Shown: positions 25,949 to 36,197, counted from the stretch's first letter. The stretch is 64,000 bases of DNA from an uncultured Clostridia bacterium (GCA_934167225.1 CAKPLD010000001.1:1-64000), one strand, 5' to 3'. Notes: a model not told the origin generated them from the letters alone. Program-made: numbers and translations.

Positions 25949-27926
25949 ATGACAATAGTAAATCTAATGCTAATAGTAGCAGTCATAGCAATAGCGGGAT
26001 TGATGATATTTTACTATATTAAAGCCCAGAAAAATGCCGAAGTCGTAACCAAAATGGACGTAGATGACCAAACATACACATTAGGCAAAATGATAGAATT
26101 CGTAAAAAGAAGACTAGACGAAATAACAAAAATAAACTTATATGATATTGGTTTATCAGAAGAAGAGCTAAAAAGAAGAAAAAGCAAAAAGTACGAACTA
26201 AAAAAGGCTTTAAAGGGATGTACATATGGTGACGTAAATGATAAAAAATATGTTAAAGAATTAATCTTTGACTTATTATCAAAAGAATATGGAGTTACAG
26301 AAATGAATATATCAAAGGCAATTCCTTTTGATATACCTTCTGTTCTTACATCTCAGGACAAATTTGATATATTAATATATATCTATAAAAAAGAGTTTGG
26401 ATATGAAGCATTAAGTGAATTAATTAGAAAATACAAATTAGATGATTTTAAATACATACAAGGAGAAACAAAGCCATGTTATGTAATTACAGAAGACGAA
26501 ATTTCCGAAATATTTGAAAAGGAAAATATAGTTTTATCATTTAATGACAAATTAAGTATTGTTGTTCAAAGAATATACCAACAATACAAAGGATACTCAA
26601 GTATAGATGAAATAAGAGACATGAACATAGATGGTGTATCTGGTGGTGTATCTGGACTTCCAGAAAGCTTTATAAGCCAAGTTGCACAAACAGATTCAGC
26701 AGACTATTTATCACAAATACAAGAACACAAAGTTCAACGTGCATGTGATAGTATATGGATAATGTTTCATGGTAAATCAATACGTTTAGCATTTTTATCA
26801 TTCGGAACAGAAGCAGAGCTAAAAAGGGTATGTCAAAATATATATAAATATAACAACCCAGGACAATTATCAGACACAAATGGATATAAAATTAATGAAA
26901 TGAAAGACGGTTCTCGTGTCGTTGTTGTAAGACCTTCAATGTCAGAAACATGGGCATTCTTCGTAAGAAAATTCGACGTTAAGCGTGCTACACTAGAACA
27001 AATAGTTTTATATCCAGGAAAAGAAGACACAATTGCACTTTTAAAATATTTAGTAAAAGGTGCAAGAATTATATCACTAACTGGTGAACAAGGTTGCCGG
27101 AAAGACAACAATGCTTATGGCAATGATTGAAAACATATATGAAACAATGAACTTACGTATTACAGAAACGGCGTTCGAGTTACACTTAAGAAAAATTTAC
27201 CCAACACGAAACATCGTATCAATGCGTGAAACAGACACAATAGCAGGTCAAGAGTGTTTGGACGTTCAAAAGAAAACAGATGGTTCTGTTAACATCATCG
27301 GTGAGGTTGCAACAGACCCCGTAGCATCTTGGATGATACAATCAGCCCAAGTTGCATCTAAATTTACATTATTTACTCACCATGCTAAAACATTTCCAGA
27401 TTTAGTAACAGCCCTTCGTAACTCAATGTTAAGAGCTGGAGTTTTCAGAAATGAAAAAACAGCAGAAGAGCAAGTTGTACAAGTACTAAATTTCGACATT
27501 CACTTAGTAAAAGACTATAGAGGAAATCGTTATATAGAAAGAATAACAGAATGTATACCAGTAGAAAACAAAAATGAATATACATTTGATCACAGAAACG
27601 AAAAAACATTAGAAGGAAAATTCGATAAATTTTTCGATAATGCAACACACTACTTCATGAAAACAACAGACAAACAATTATATATATACAGAAACATATT
27701 AGAATATGTTGATGGAGAATATATAATAACAAACAAAATATCAGACAAAAACATAAGAGAAATGAGACTAAATATGACAGATGCCGATGCGGAAGAATTT
27801 GACGACTTTGTTGCAAGACACTGGGGAAAAGAAAGTGTATACAGAATGGAAGAAGAAAGAAAACAAAAATCAAAAATTTCAGCTGGAGCAAGCAAAAGAA
27901 CAAGAAAAACTAAAACTACTGAGTAA
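25949..27926 (+). CDS. cpaF: CpaF/TadA secretion ATPase, read through a +1 shift at CGG
   Basis: Motor ATPase of the pilus machine. The N-terminus carries a membrane helix (VNLMLIVAVIAIAGLMIFYYI), unusual for CpaF. The body shows IRLAFLSFG..., then the P-loop: SLTGEQGC|GKTTMLMAM, where the bar is CGG 27098-27100. Without the shift the protein ends at 27130, just past the P-loop. With it, the Asp-box and Walker B region (IIGEVATDPVASW), the His-box (LFTHHAKTFPDLVTAL) and RNSML follow, to a basic tail at 27926. Joined length is 658 residues; Gly384 is the P-loop glycine before the catalytic Lys. AGTGAGG precedes the ATG. Confidence 0.88.
27095..27103 (+). other. CGG +1 frameshift site in cpaF (P-loop Gly)
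   Basis: Codons TGC CGG AAA; the P-loop reads on from GGA AAG ACA. One of the two C residues at 27097-27098 is extra. Confidence 0.87.
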
Positions 27927-27942
27927 GGAGGTGTAGGTCATA

Positions 27943-30009
27943 ATGTCAAATAATACGTTGCTTTACTTAATATATATTATTGGTGGCATTTTCGTATTTA
28001 TTGTTATAGCATATCTAGTGCTAAGCAAACAAATGGGAAAAAGTGAATATCAAAAAATAAAAAAATTAAGACAAGGAACAGAAACAAATAAGTTTTCACT
28101 AGAAATACTTTACCAAAAATTATACATAACATATTCAAGAATTCCATTTATAAAATCCTACATCTTAAAACTAAGAAGAAGGCTAGAAATTATAAATGTA
28201 GATGATGAATATGCAACACGTAGAGATTCTGCAAAAATATTATCAAAAACATTATTAGTACTAATTCCAATAATGACATTATCGATAATATTAACACACA
28301 CAAACTACTTGTTACTATCTATAATATTAATATTCGAAATATTTATGATGGACAGCTTTATAGATGGAATGGTTGATAAAATAGATAATACACTACTTAA
28401 AGAGCAATTAGATTTCTTTGCAGAAATAAGACATGCTTACCACGAATTTAACATGGTAGAAGAAGCAATATACCAAATATCACAAGATGACGAAAAAAGC
28501 ATATCTAAACAAGGTGACAAAATATATGAAGTACTAATTGCCAATGATCCAGAAATGGAACTAGAAAAATATTATGATATTGCGCCAAACCCATATTTAA
28601 AGGAATTTGCAGGGGTATCATACTTAACAAAAGAATTTGGAGATAGAAAAGTAGATAAAACATCACTATACTTAAAAAACGTAAATAACATAACAGAAGA
28701 AATGCAAATAGAAATATTAAAAAGAGATAAAATAGACTATGTGTTCCAAAGTTTATCAATAATCTCAATAGTACCAGTATTAGGACTAGAGCCATTAAAA
28801 AATTGGTCAATAGACAATTTTAGTTTCACACAAAACTTTTATTGTGGAAAAGGTGGAATGTTAGTACAAATACTTGTAATATTACTAACAGTAATATGTT
28901 ACTTACTTTTAAGAAAAATAAAAAATAATGGATCAACAGACAAAAGCACACAAAACACACAAAATCCATGGCAAGCAAAAGTATATAAAAACCCAATTGG
29001 TAAAAAAATTGTCGATTTATTTATACCAAAAAAGGGAACAAAAGATTATATAAAAACACAAAAATTACTAAAAGATTCTGCCTCAAAACTGAAAATGGAA
29101 TGGCTGTATGTAAACAGAATAACAATTGCAATTGTAACATTTATTGTATCATTATTCTTATTTGTTCAGTTACACGCAACAGCGGTAAACTGGATTTACA
29201 CAGAGCCTACAACCGACTATGACATAATGGGAGGAGTTACAGGAGCAGAACTAGAAAAGGCAAAAGCCTTAACAGAAAGTGATAACAAATTTTTGGATAT
29301 GTTTAGAGGAAACACAAAAACAACTGTAAACGATATTCAAAAAGTAATGACAAGATCAAAAGATTATGCAGACAGCACAGATGAAGAAATTCAAACAGCA
29401 GCACAGAGAGTATACGAAAAATTACAAAAAGTAAATAAAGAATACTTAGGTTGGTTTGAAGTTTTATTATCAGTAATATTTATGATAATTGCATATATGT
29501 CTCCAATATGGATAATGTGGTTCCAATTAAAAATGAGACAAATGGAAATGGAAGACGAAGTAATGCAGTTCCAAACAATTATCTTAATGCTTATGAGAAT
29601 AGAGCGTGTAAATGTTGAAATAATTCTAGAATGGCTAGAACGTTATGCAAACATATTTAAAGAACCAATATCAAGATGTGTTAACAACTACGAATCAGGT
29701 GCATGGGAGGCTTTGGAAGCTCTTAAAAACGAAACAAATTATCAACAATTTATAAGAATAGTAGAAAGCTTACAAGCAGCGGTTGAAAAAATACCAATTA
29801 GAGATGCATTTGATGAATTAGACTCAGATAGAGATTATTACCAAGCAAAAAGACGTGAATCAAATGACAGATTAATTGCTAAAAAAGCCAGAATTGGTAA
29901 ATTTATTGGATTTGCACCAATGGTAGTAATGTTTGTTGGATACTTGATTGTACCACTAGTATTTATAGGTTTAACAAGTATGTCAAGTTCGATGGCAAGT
30001 TTAAAATAA
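27943..30009 (+). CDS. TadB/TadC-like inner-membrane platform protein (T2SSF-like)
   Basis: 688 residues, long for a single TadB or TadC. It has an N-terminal membrane helix, a helix pair near residues 105-145 around LVLIPIMTLSIILTH, another at about 305-325, a further one near 390, and a C-terminal pair ending IGFAPMVVMFVGYLIVPLVFIGL. Blocks such as EQLDFFAEIRHAYHEFNMVEEAIYQI and the later DEVMQFQTIILMLMRIERVNVEIILEWLERY resemble the two cytosolic helical bundles of T2SSF proteins, so it may be a TadB-TadC fusion. It follows cpaF by 16 bases with a perfect AAGGAGGTG site. Confidence 0.7.
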   Translation: MSNNTLLYLIYIIGGIFVFIVIAYLVLSKQMGKSEYQKIKKLRQGTETNKFSLEILYQKLYITYSRIPFIKSYILKLRRRLEIINVDDEYATRRDSAKILSKTLLVLIPIMTLSIILTHTNYLLLSIILIFEIFMMDSFIDGMVDKIDNTLLKEQLDFFAEIRHAYHEFNMVEEAIYQISQDDEKSISKQGDKIYEVLIANDPEMELEKYYDIAPNPYLKEFAGVSYLTKEFGDRKVDKTSLYLKNVNNITEEMQIEILKRDKIDYVFQSLSIISIVPVLGLEPLKNWSIDNFSFTQNFYCGKGGMLVQILVILLTVICYLLLRKIKNNGSTDKSTQNTQNPWQAKVYKNPIGKKIVDLFIPKKGTKDYIKTQKLLKDSASKLKMEWLYVNRITIAIVTFIVSLFLFVQLHATAVNWIYTEPTTDYDIMGGVTGAELEKAKALTESDNKFLDMFRGNTKTTVNDIQKVMTRSKDYADSTDEEIQTAAQRVYEKLQKVNKEYLGWFEVLLSVIFMIIAYMSPIWIMWFQLKMRQMEMEDEVMQFQTIILMLMRIERVNVEIILEWLERYANIFKEPISRCVNNYESGAWEALEALKNETNYQQFIRIVESLQAAVEKIPIRDAFDELDSDRDYYQAKRRESNDRLIAKKARIGKFIGFAPMVVMFVGYLIVPLVFIGLTSMSSSMASLK

Positions 30010-30024
30010 TGGAGGTGAGATATT

Positions 30025-30753
30025 TTGGAAAATGCATCAAAAGCACTAATAATGGCAGGTGGAATGTTACTTGCAATACTTATTATATCACTACTAATAT
30101 ATGCGTGGAGTTTATTTTCAAAATATCAAGCTTCCCAAGATTCTCTTTCAGAAATAGAAGATGTTTCAAAATTTAATGAGCAATTTGCTAATTACGAACG
30201 AGACGAAATTCAGGGATACGAAATACTTAGCTTGGTAAATAAAGTTATAGATTATAATTATAGAAAATCTAATGCTGGTGGTGCGAAAAATGATGAAAAA
30301 TATACTCCAATTACTCTTATAATAAATTTAGATGGTAAACAAAATACATTGACTCCAGATGGAACCGTAAGACTTTTTGGAACATCAACATATACACAAA
30401 GTGCTGTTTCAAATGCATTTTCAGACATTTTAAAAGAAACAGGAAAGATAGAAGCACGTTATGGTGGAGTAGATAGTGCAACAAAAATAGCAAAAGGATT
30501 TGAGTCTATGAAAGCACTTAATGATGATGCTGCTATAAAAAGATTTAAATCATATTGTACTAATGCAACCATATCTTCGAGAATAACTACCAAGGATGAT
30601 GTACTTGGAGAACGAGAAAATGCCTATAAATATTGGGAATATATACAATTTAAAAAGGGAATATTTAACTTTGTTTCGAGTCCTGATGAATATGATAAAA
30701 CATCTGGAAGAATTGTAAAAATGAATTTTATATTTACTGGATACTTTAATTAA
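30025..30753 (+). CDS. Pilin-like protein 1 of the MENASKAL family
   Basis: 242 residues. The start is TTG 30025, fixed by GGAGGTGA and by the shared N-terminus MENASKALIM-A-G followed by a hydrophobic helix (LLAILIISLLIYAW) and a polar, probably extracellular domain. Five genes in this stretch encode this N-terminus (one, at 32682, divergent). The helix-at-start layout is that of pilins or pseudopilins, but the usual Gly-Phe prepilin cleavage site is not evident, so the processing is unknown. It is probably a structural or minor subunit of the machine encoded upstream. Confidence 0.65.
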   Translation: MENASKALIMAGGMLLAILIISLLIYAWSLFSKYQASQDSLSEIEDVSKFNEQFANYERDEIQGYEILSLVNKVIDYNYRKSNAGGAKNDEKYTPITLIINLDGKQNTLTPDGTVRLFGTSTYTQSAVSNAFSDILKETGKIEARYGGVDSATKIAKGFESMKALNDDAAIKRFKSYCTNATISSRITTKDDVLGERENAYKYWEYIQFKKGIFNFVSSPDEYDKTSGRIVKMNFIFTGYFN

Positions 30754-30765
30754 AAGGAGTAAAAC

Positions 30766-31218
30766 ATGGAAAATGCATCAAAAGCCTTAATAATATCAGC
30801 AGGAGTGCTTATTGCAATACTATTGTTAACATTGTTTTCGTATTTATTTATGAAAATGTCATCATCAACTTCAGAGGTATATGACATGATGAGCAAACAT
30901 GAAAAAGACGAATTTAATCAACAGTTTTTTAATTACGAAGGAAGAGGAATAAGAACAAACGCTGACCCTCTTACACCGCAAGAAGTTGCGACTCTAATAA
31001 ATTTAGCACAAGATAGTAAAGAAAAAACTAAGTTTTCAGCAAATGTTGCAATTATGCTAGGAAGTGAAAATCTAACAAACCAAGCATCAGCAAGTGAATG
31101 GCTAGCTAAACAAATGCAAAACTCAGCAGACAAGGACAAAAGATATGACTGCGAAAGTGTAACAATTGATCAAACAACATTATTAGTAAACAAGGTAACA
31201 CTTAAGGTGCACTCATAA
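30766..31218 (+). CDS. Pilin-like protein 2 of the MENASKAL family
   Basis: 150 residues with the same start, MENASKALIISAG, then a hydrophobic helix of about 20 residues and a soluble domain containing FNQQFFNYEGRGIRTNADPLTP. The FNxQFxxYE motif right after the helix is also seen in the proteins at 30025, 31776 and, in weaker form, 32223, so it marks the family. AAAGGAG precedes the ATG and the gene is 12 bases from its neighbour. Confidence 0.65.
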   Translation: MENASKALIISAGVLIAILLLTLFSYLFMKMSSSTSEVYDMMSKHEKDEFNQQFFNYEGRGIRTNADPLTPQEVATLINLAQDSKEKTKFSANVAIMLGSENLTNQASASEWLAKQMQNSADKDKRYDCESVTIDQTTLLVNKVTLKVHS

Positions 31219-31245
31219 ATTTATAAAACAAAAAGGAATGAAAAT

Positions 31246-31677
31246 ATGAATAAAACATTTATATTTATTGTATGTATACTAATTATTATATTATCTATAT
31301 TTGGAATGAAATATTTAGATTATAAAGATGAAAATGCCAAAATAAAGCAGGAAAATCTTGAATATGAAGTATATCTAAATAAAGAAGTTTCTGGTAGAGA
31401 TCTTACAACAGCAATAAATAGAGCAATAAATAGTAATGATAAGAATAAAGTATCTAAAGATGAAAATGGAATGTATATTGAAAATAATACAAATTCAATA
31501 AAAATTGAAATTAAAATTTTAGATAATGATACTACTTATCAAATGGAAACCCTTTATAATGGAGGAATGGTAGATTTTATTCAATATTATGGCGATATTT
31601 CTTTTGAATGTACTCAAATTGATTACAATGAAAAAGGTTGTGTAAGCCATATGGTTTTTGAACAAAAATCTAGTTAA
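31246..31677 (+). CDS. Membrane-anchored protein of unknown function within the pilin array
   Basis: 143 residues. One N-terminal membrane helix (FIFIVCILIIILSIFGM) without the MENASKAL start, then an extracellular domain containing GRDLTTAINRAI and a C-terminal half with YNGGMVDFIQYYGDISFECTQI. I do not recognise the family. Its place among the pilin-like genes suggests an assembly or anchoring role. AAAGGAATG lies upstream of the ATG. Confidence 0.6.
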   Translation: MNKTFIFIVCILIIILSIFGMKYLDYKDENAKIKQENLEYEVYLNKEVSGRDLTTAINRAINSNDKNKVSKDENGMYIENNTNSIKIEIKILDNDTTYQMETLYNGGMVDFIQYYGDISFECTQIDYNEKGCVSHMVFEQKSS

Positions 31678-31775
31678 ATTTAGTTATTAATATTAGATGA
31701 GATTGATTGTCCATAAGATTGATTTTGTCTAGGTAAATAAAATAATATATATATAAAATAAAGGAGGAATTTATT

Positions 31776-32198
31776 ATGGAAAACGCTTCAAAAGCTTTAA
31801 TTATAGCAGGTGCTATACTATTATCAATTTTAATTATATCATTGGGTATCATGGTATATAATAATGCAAAAAATACTGTAGGAAGTGCAAATTTAAGTAA
31901 GCAGGAGATTCAAACTTTTAACTCTCAATTTGAAAATTATGAGGGAAGCAATAAAACTGCTAGTGAAATTAGAACTATGTATCAAGCTGTTATTGCTAGT
32001 AATGCTTCTGAAACTAAATCAGGAACATCTAGAAAGGTTTCAATTACTGGTTCAGATACTGCTGCTTGCGGAACTCCAAACACTACTTTACAAACAGCAC
32101 CAACATCAACACCAACAGTATCAAATGCAAATACATATACAGTAAAATTGGGATACTCAACAGATGGATTAGTTGTAGATATAGCATGGGGTAAATAA
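31776..32198 (+). CDS. Pilin-like protein 3 of the MENASKAL family
   Basis: 140 residues: MENASKALIIAGAILLSIL start, hydrophobic helix, FNSQFENYEGSNKTASEIRT motif, then a Ser/Thr-rich domain with a Thr-Pro stretch (TAPTSTPTVS). A good AAGGAGG site precedes the ATG. An unoccupied gap of about 100 bases separates it from the gene before, so it may have its own promoter. Confidence 0.65.
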   Translation: MENASKALIIAGAILLSILIISLGIMVYNNAKNTVGSANLSKQEIQTFNSQFENYEGSNKTASEIRTMYQAVIASNASETKSGTSRKVSITGSDTAACGTPNTTLQTAPTSTPTVSNANTYTVKLGYSTDGLVVDIAWGK

Positions 32199-32222
32199 AC
32201 CTTAATTGAAAGGAATTATATT

Positions 32223-32660
32223 ATGGAGAATGCGTCAAAAGCTTTGATTATGGCTGGTGCAATATTAATAGCAATATTAATAATTTCGCTAGGTGTATAT
32301 GTTTTTAACAATATGAGTAGTACTGCTAAAAATTCTGCAAATATGGATAAGCAAGAAATTTCTAATTTCAACTCAAAAATAACACCATATTTAGGAGAAA
32401 ATGTAACAGGAACACAGGTCAACTCATTAATACAATTGGTAATATCAATAGATAATGCCGCTGTAAGTTCAAATGGGAACATAAATAAAAAAATTGACAT
32501 TACTTTTCCAGGTGGTTCAATAACTGTTAACGGAACAACTGTTAATGGAATAAATGGAACTAAAAGAGTAGAAACAGGACCTAATAAAACATATAAAGTT
32601 AAAGAAACATACAATAATTCAACAGGATTAATAAATGCAATTGAAGTTACAGCAAATTAA
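32223..32660 (+). CDS. Pilin-like protein 4 of the MENASKAL family
   Basis: 145 residues, closest to the protein at 31776: MENASKALIMAGAILIAIL start, helix, then MDKQEISNFNSKITPYLGE and a Gly/Thr/Asn-rich domain with repeated INGT/VNGT turns. The pair looks like a tandem duplication that has diverged in the outer domain. GAAAGGAATTAT precedes the ATG. Confidence 0.65.
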   Translation: MENASKALIMAGAILIAILIISLGVYVFNNMSSTAKNSANMDKQEISNFNSKITPYLGENVTGTQVNSLIQLVISIDNAAVSSNGNINKKIDITFPGGSITVNGTTVNGINGTKRVETGPNKTYKVKETYNNSTGLINAIEVTAN

Positions 32661-32681
32661 AAAAAGAAAGGAGATATACAA

Positions 32682-33248
32682 ATGGAAAATGCCTCAGATG
32701 CCCTAATAATGGCGGGACAAGTATTAATATTTATAATAGCCCTTACAGTTTGTATATCTTCTTTTACAACTGTAAGAGCAGAAGTTAACAGAATAGTTGG
32801 AGAAAACGAAGAAATAAGGTTTGCAAAAAATGGTAACAACTATATAAATTACATAGATAGTAGAAACGTAAAAGCAACAAGAGTTGTAGGCTCTGAAACA
32901 GTAGTATCTTCTATGTATAGAGCTATAAAAGAAAATTATGTTATATATATAAAATTAAATAACCCCGGGGATGTAAACAGTAAAATAAACAAAATACCAG
33001 CAGTTAGAGATATTAATGTAAATGGAGAAAAGATAATATCAGCAGGGGATCCATTAATAGAAATAACAATAGGACCAAATACAAATCAATATGTTAATGC
33101 AGTTTTAAGTACTTATAACTTATTTAACCAAATAAGTGGAAAGTCATTTTACGAATATTTAGGAGAATATCAAGAACCATCATCGCCAGGTGTTGCAACA
33201 GAAAACAAGCAAACATATAGAATAATAACCTATGTAGAAAAAACATAA
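32682..33248 (+). CDS. Pilin-like protein 5, divergent MENAS member
   Basis: 188 residues. The start MENASDALIMAGQVLIFIIAL has Asp in place of the family Lys and is followed by a longer soluble domain with RFAKNGNNYINYIDSRNVKA. The extracellular part has no evident similarity to the other four. AAAGGAG precedes the ATG. Likely a minor or tip subunit if the family forms a fibre. Confidence 0.6.
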   Translation: MENASDALIMAGQVLIFIIALTVCISSFTTVRAEVNRIVGENEEIRFAKNGNNYINYIDSRNVKATRVVGSETVVSSMYRAIKENYVIYIKLNNPGDVNSKINKIPAVRDINVNGEKIISAGDPLIEITIGPNTNQYVNAVLSTYNLFNQISGKSFYEYLGEYQEPSSPGVATENKQTYRIITYVEKT

Positions 33249-33348
33249 TTTTTATATAGAAAGAAATAAGAAAACTATTTACAAAATACACAAAAAAATG
33301 ATATAATAACAAAAGATATTTATATTATTTGAAAGGAAGGAAAAAAAT

Positions 33349-33855
33349 ATGGGAGATTCAGCAGTAACTATAATCGCAATATTTTTAGCAGCAATATTAA
33401 TGTTTATTTTTCCACTTATGACAATGGCAGACAAATCAGATGATGTATCACAATTATCAATTCAAGATGCAACAACAGATTTTACAAATAAAATAAGAAC
33501 AACAGGACGTATAGCACAAGAAGATTACGACAATTTTTCACTAACATTAGCATCAACAGGAAATGCATATGATGTAGAAATAACAGTACAAAAATTGGAC
33601 CAAAATCCAGCAAAAAAGGAAAGTGGAGCAACAACAACAATAGGACAAAACGTATATTACACAATGTATACAAAACAAGTTCTTGATGGGTTACCTTTAG
33701 AACTAACAGAAGGAGACATAGTAACAGTAAATGTACAAAACACAAACACAACAATAGCAGGACAACTTAGAAACTTTATGTACAAAGTTACAGGAAACAC
33801 TTCTGGAAATATTGTTGCACAAGAATCTGGAATAGTAACAAAAACAGCAAAATAA
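33349..33855 (+). CDS. Pseudopilin-like anchored protein
   Basis: 168 residues. The N-terminus MGDSAVTIIAIFLAAILMFIFPLMTMAD is a single membrane helix starting almost at residue 1, again a pilin-like layout but of different sequence. The rest is a Thr-rich extracellular domain with YDVEITVQKLDQNP. A small promoter-like stretch upstream (about 33280-33310) and AAGGAAGG precede it. Exact family unknown. Confidence 0.6.
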   Translation: MGDSAVTIIAIFLAAILMFIFPLMTMADKSDDVSQLSIQDATTDFTNKIRTTGRIAQEDYDNFSLTLASTGNAYDVEITVQKLDQNPAKKESGATTTIGQNVYYTMYTKQVLDGLPLELTEGDIVTVNVQNTNTTIAGQLRNFMYKVTGNTSGNIVAQESGIVTKTAK

Positions 33856-33980
33856 TCAATAAAAAATTAAATTAAAAAGCGTAATCAAAAGGGGGAACAA
33901 ACATGTAATTTTTGTTTTTTTATAAAACCAAAAAGTTAGATGTTTGTTCCCAATATTTTTGACAAAAGAAAGGAAAGCAT

Positions 33981-35792
33981 ATGAAACTCCAATCATTATC
34001 AATTATATTTATAATAATAATAATGCCAATATCTATTGTACTGTCTGAATATGTAAACAATAAAATACAGACAGAACAAACAGAATTACTATATAATACA
34101 AGGCTTCTAAATTCCACATATGACGCAATAAAAGCCTATCAATTAAATACCGTAAATAATGCTTTTGGAGATGTAACAAACCAAAAAGTAAAAGACATAG
34201 AATCAGCAGCAAAAACATTTTACAATTCGTTAACATCAAGCTTTAACTATACAGGCTACAAATCAGAGGTTATGAAAGAATATGTTCCAGCATTAGTTTA
34301 CACTATGTATGATGGTTATTACACATATTCGCCATTTACAAATACACTAACAAATGTTGAAGACTCAAAATATGATACAACTTATAGTCAAGAGGGAAAA
34401 AATCAAGAAGGTTTAAAGCCATATGTTTATTATGCTTGTAGATATGTTATAGGAACAACAACAGATGTCACAATTATATATACATTAGATAATTATATAA
34501 CAGTACAGGGAAAGATTGGTGGTAATTATGTATATGATAGTGGGTATTTGTATTCAATAGCAAGAAATAAAGCAGAATCGGATAGCGGAAAAGGAATTTA
34601 TGAAGACGGAAACAACTATTGGTATATGGGTGTAGAATTTTCTAAGGGAAACAAAGAAATAATGAAAGAATACGTTGGAACAGAAGAATATGAATATGCT
34701 AAAATTAATGGAAAAAAATATTATTTAGACCCAGATTATTATAACGATGGAAGAACGGACAGAAGAGGAGTATTTTATATTGACTCGAATGGAGAAAAAA
34801 ATTATAGTCAGATAAAAGGTGTTTCGCCAGCTTTAACAGAAGCAGAAAGACAAGAATCAGAAAGATATTTTAATGCGATAAAATACAATAAAAGTGCATA
34901 TGAATATTATAAAAATGCATATGAATTTTCGAGTGCTGTATTAGGAAAAACGAAAAAAGCCGATAAGGCAGGTAATGAATGGGGGCAAGATGCAGCTCAT
35001 AGTTTAGTTGGTTTACAAACATCGCATGCTGAACATTATTCAGACAGATTATCAGATGACAATAAAAATATCACACCACTTTCTGAATATGGTGATTTTA
35101 AAATATTTGATAATTCATCTTTAGAATTTGAATCATCAAACTTTAATAAACACAGAAAAGCAATAATAAGATATGTAATTGAAACAAACCTTTCAACATC
35201 TATAGCGGCATTTTCACAATATAGCAATAATAATAGTATTGAATATATTATGCCAAAAATATCTGAAACAGATTGGGAAACAATAGAAAATGATGTATGT
35301 GCAATTTCATTTATGCAAGGAATGAGTATTGGCTCTAAAAAATACAACGGGTATTCTGTTGTGGCAAATACACTTACAAAGGAATTTGTTGATGAAAGTG
35401 ATATATATATTTTAACAACGGATAATACTTATTGTAAGGTTAAAGATAAGACTTTGTCAGATGTGAATAAGATCGAATTCAATAAGCCAGCAGGTATATG
35501 GAAATTGGATTTTGAACATAGACAGGGATTTGATGACAGTGGACAAATTACGTATTATAATCCTGTAAGAGCTTTAGGTAGTTACACTAGTATTATGGGA
35601 AGTTATGGACTTGAGGCAAGTACATCTGGGCAGGATATGTATGAATTTATACAAGGTGCAAACGATAAATTAAGGAAAGTTTACCTTACAGCTTTGGGAA
35701 GAGAACGTTGGGGATCTTATAATGTTAATAATGTTAATTATGAGTTGTATGGTAATACTAATGGAAATGAGTACTTTTTGAAGGATTATTAG
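33981..35792 (+). CDS. Large anchored surface protein of the pilus locus
   Basis: 603 residues. A single N-terminal membrane helix (LSIIFIIIIMPISIVLSEYV) is followed by a helical stalk with NTRLLNSTYDAIKAYQLNTVNNAFGD and a long Tyr- and Asn-rich extracellular region (YDGYYTYSPF). The layout resembles large TadE/TadF/TadG-like pseudopilins, in which a membrane helix anchors an outward domain, but I see no diagnostic motif. GAAAGGAAAG precedes the ATG. It ends the locus: the next genes are GC-richer orphans. Confidence 0.6.
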   Translation: MKLQSLSIIFIIIIMPISIVLSEYVNNKIQTEQTELLYNTRLLNSTYDAIKAYQLNTVNNAFGDVTNQKVKDIESAAKTFYNSLTSSFNYTGYKSEVMKEYVPALVYTMYDGYYTYSPFTNTLTNVEDSKYDTTYSQEGKNQEGLKPYVYYACRYVIGTTTDVTIIYTLDNYITVQGKIGGNYVYDSGYLYSIARNKAESDSGKGIYEDGNNYWYMGVEFSKGNKEIMKEYVGTEEYEYAKINGKKYYLDPDYYNDGRTDRRGVFYIDSNGEKNYSQIKGVSPALTEAERQESERYFNAIKYNKSAYEYYKNAYEFSSAVLGKTKKADKAGNEWGQDAAHSLVGLQTSHAEHYSDRLSDDNKNITPLSEYGDFKIFDNSSLEFESSNFNKHRKAIIRYVIETNLSTSIAAFSQYSNNNSIEYIMPKISETDWETIENDVCAISFMQGMSIGSKKYNGYSVVANTLTKEFVDESDIYILTTDNTYCKVKDKTLSDVNKIEFNKPAGIWKLDFEHRQGFDDSGQITYYNPVRALGSYTSIMGSYGLEASTSGQDMYEFIQGANDKLRKVYLTALGRERWGSYNVNNVNYELYGNTNGNEYFLKDY

Positions 35793-35841
35793 TGATTGTT
35801 TTTGAGGATTGGTGGAATTTTATAATTTTGGGAGAATTATG

Positions 35842-35870
35842 TTGACTTGTGGGGGATTTTGTTGTAAAAT
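35842..35870 (+). promoter_or_regulatory. Promoter of the second orphan cassette
   Basis: TTGACT (35842-35847), 17-bp spacer, TAAAAT (35865-35870), 85 bp upstream of the first orphan gene. Confidence 0.75.
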
Positions 35871-35954
35871 AGATGGCGTAGAAGTGCAGTGAGAAGGAAA
35901 ATATGTTGTTTATTTTCCGAGGGGATCCCGTATAGAATGGGAGAAAGGAAACAA

Positions 35955-36197
35955 ATGAGTAAAGATGTAACGAAAAGAAAGAGAGCAAAGAACGCTGCAA
36001 GAAAACCAAGGAAAGCTCTCAAAAGAGCAGCGGAGGAAGGCAGAGAGCCTGAAAGAATGGCATATTCGGAAGTGGAAAAGATAGCAGAAGCTATCAATAT
36101 CGGGAAAGTCGATATTGATCAATTAAAACAATGGAACGGGGTAATGAAAAAATATAAGCTGACCGCTTATCGGATTCCGAAAGAATTATTATTGTGA
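35955..36197 (+). CDS. Orphan small basic protein (80 aa)
   Basis: Start ATG 35955 is set by GAAAGGA. The first 25 residues are strongly basic (KRKRAKNAARKPRKALKRA), suggesting nucleic-acid or ribosome binding; the rest forms two predicted helices around DIDQLKQWNGVMKKY. I do not recognise a family. Codon 73 is an in-frame CGG (36171-36173, in TAYRIPK) close to the C-terminus. Both the zero frame and the +1 frame stay open for a few codons beyond, so this site cannot be decided by length. Codon use is unlike the core genes. Confidence 0.65.
   Translation: MSKDVTKRKRAKNAARKPRKALKRAAEEGREPERMAYSEVEKIAEAINIGKVDIDQLKQWNGVMKKYKLTAYRIPKELLL

Noticed and set aside
36171..36197. CGG 36171 as a tenth +1 shift site
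   Set aside because: Both frames stay open for a few codons and the gene is an orphan with no alignment to decide; other orphan genes clearly read CGG in frame.
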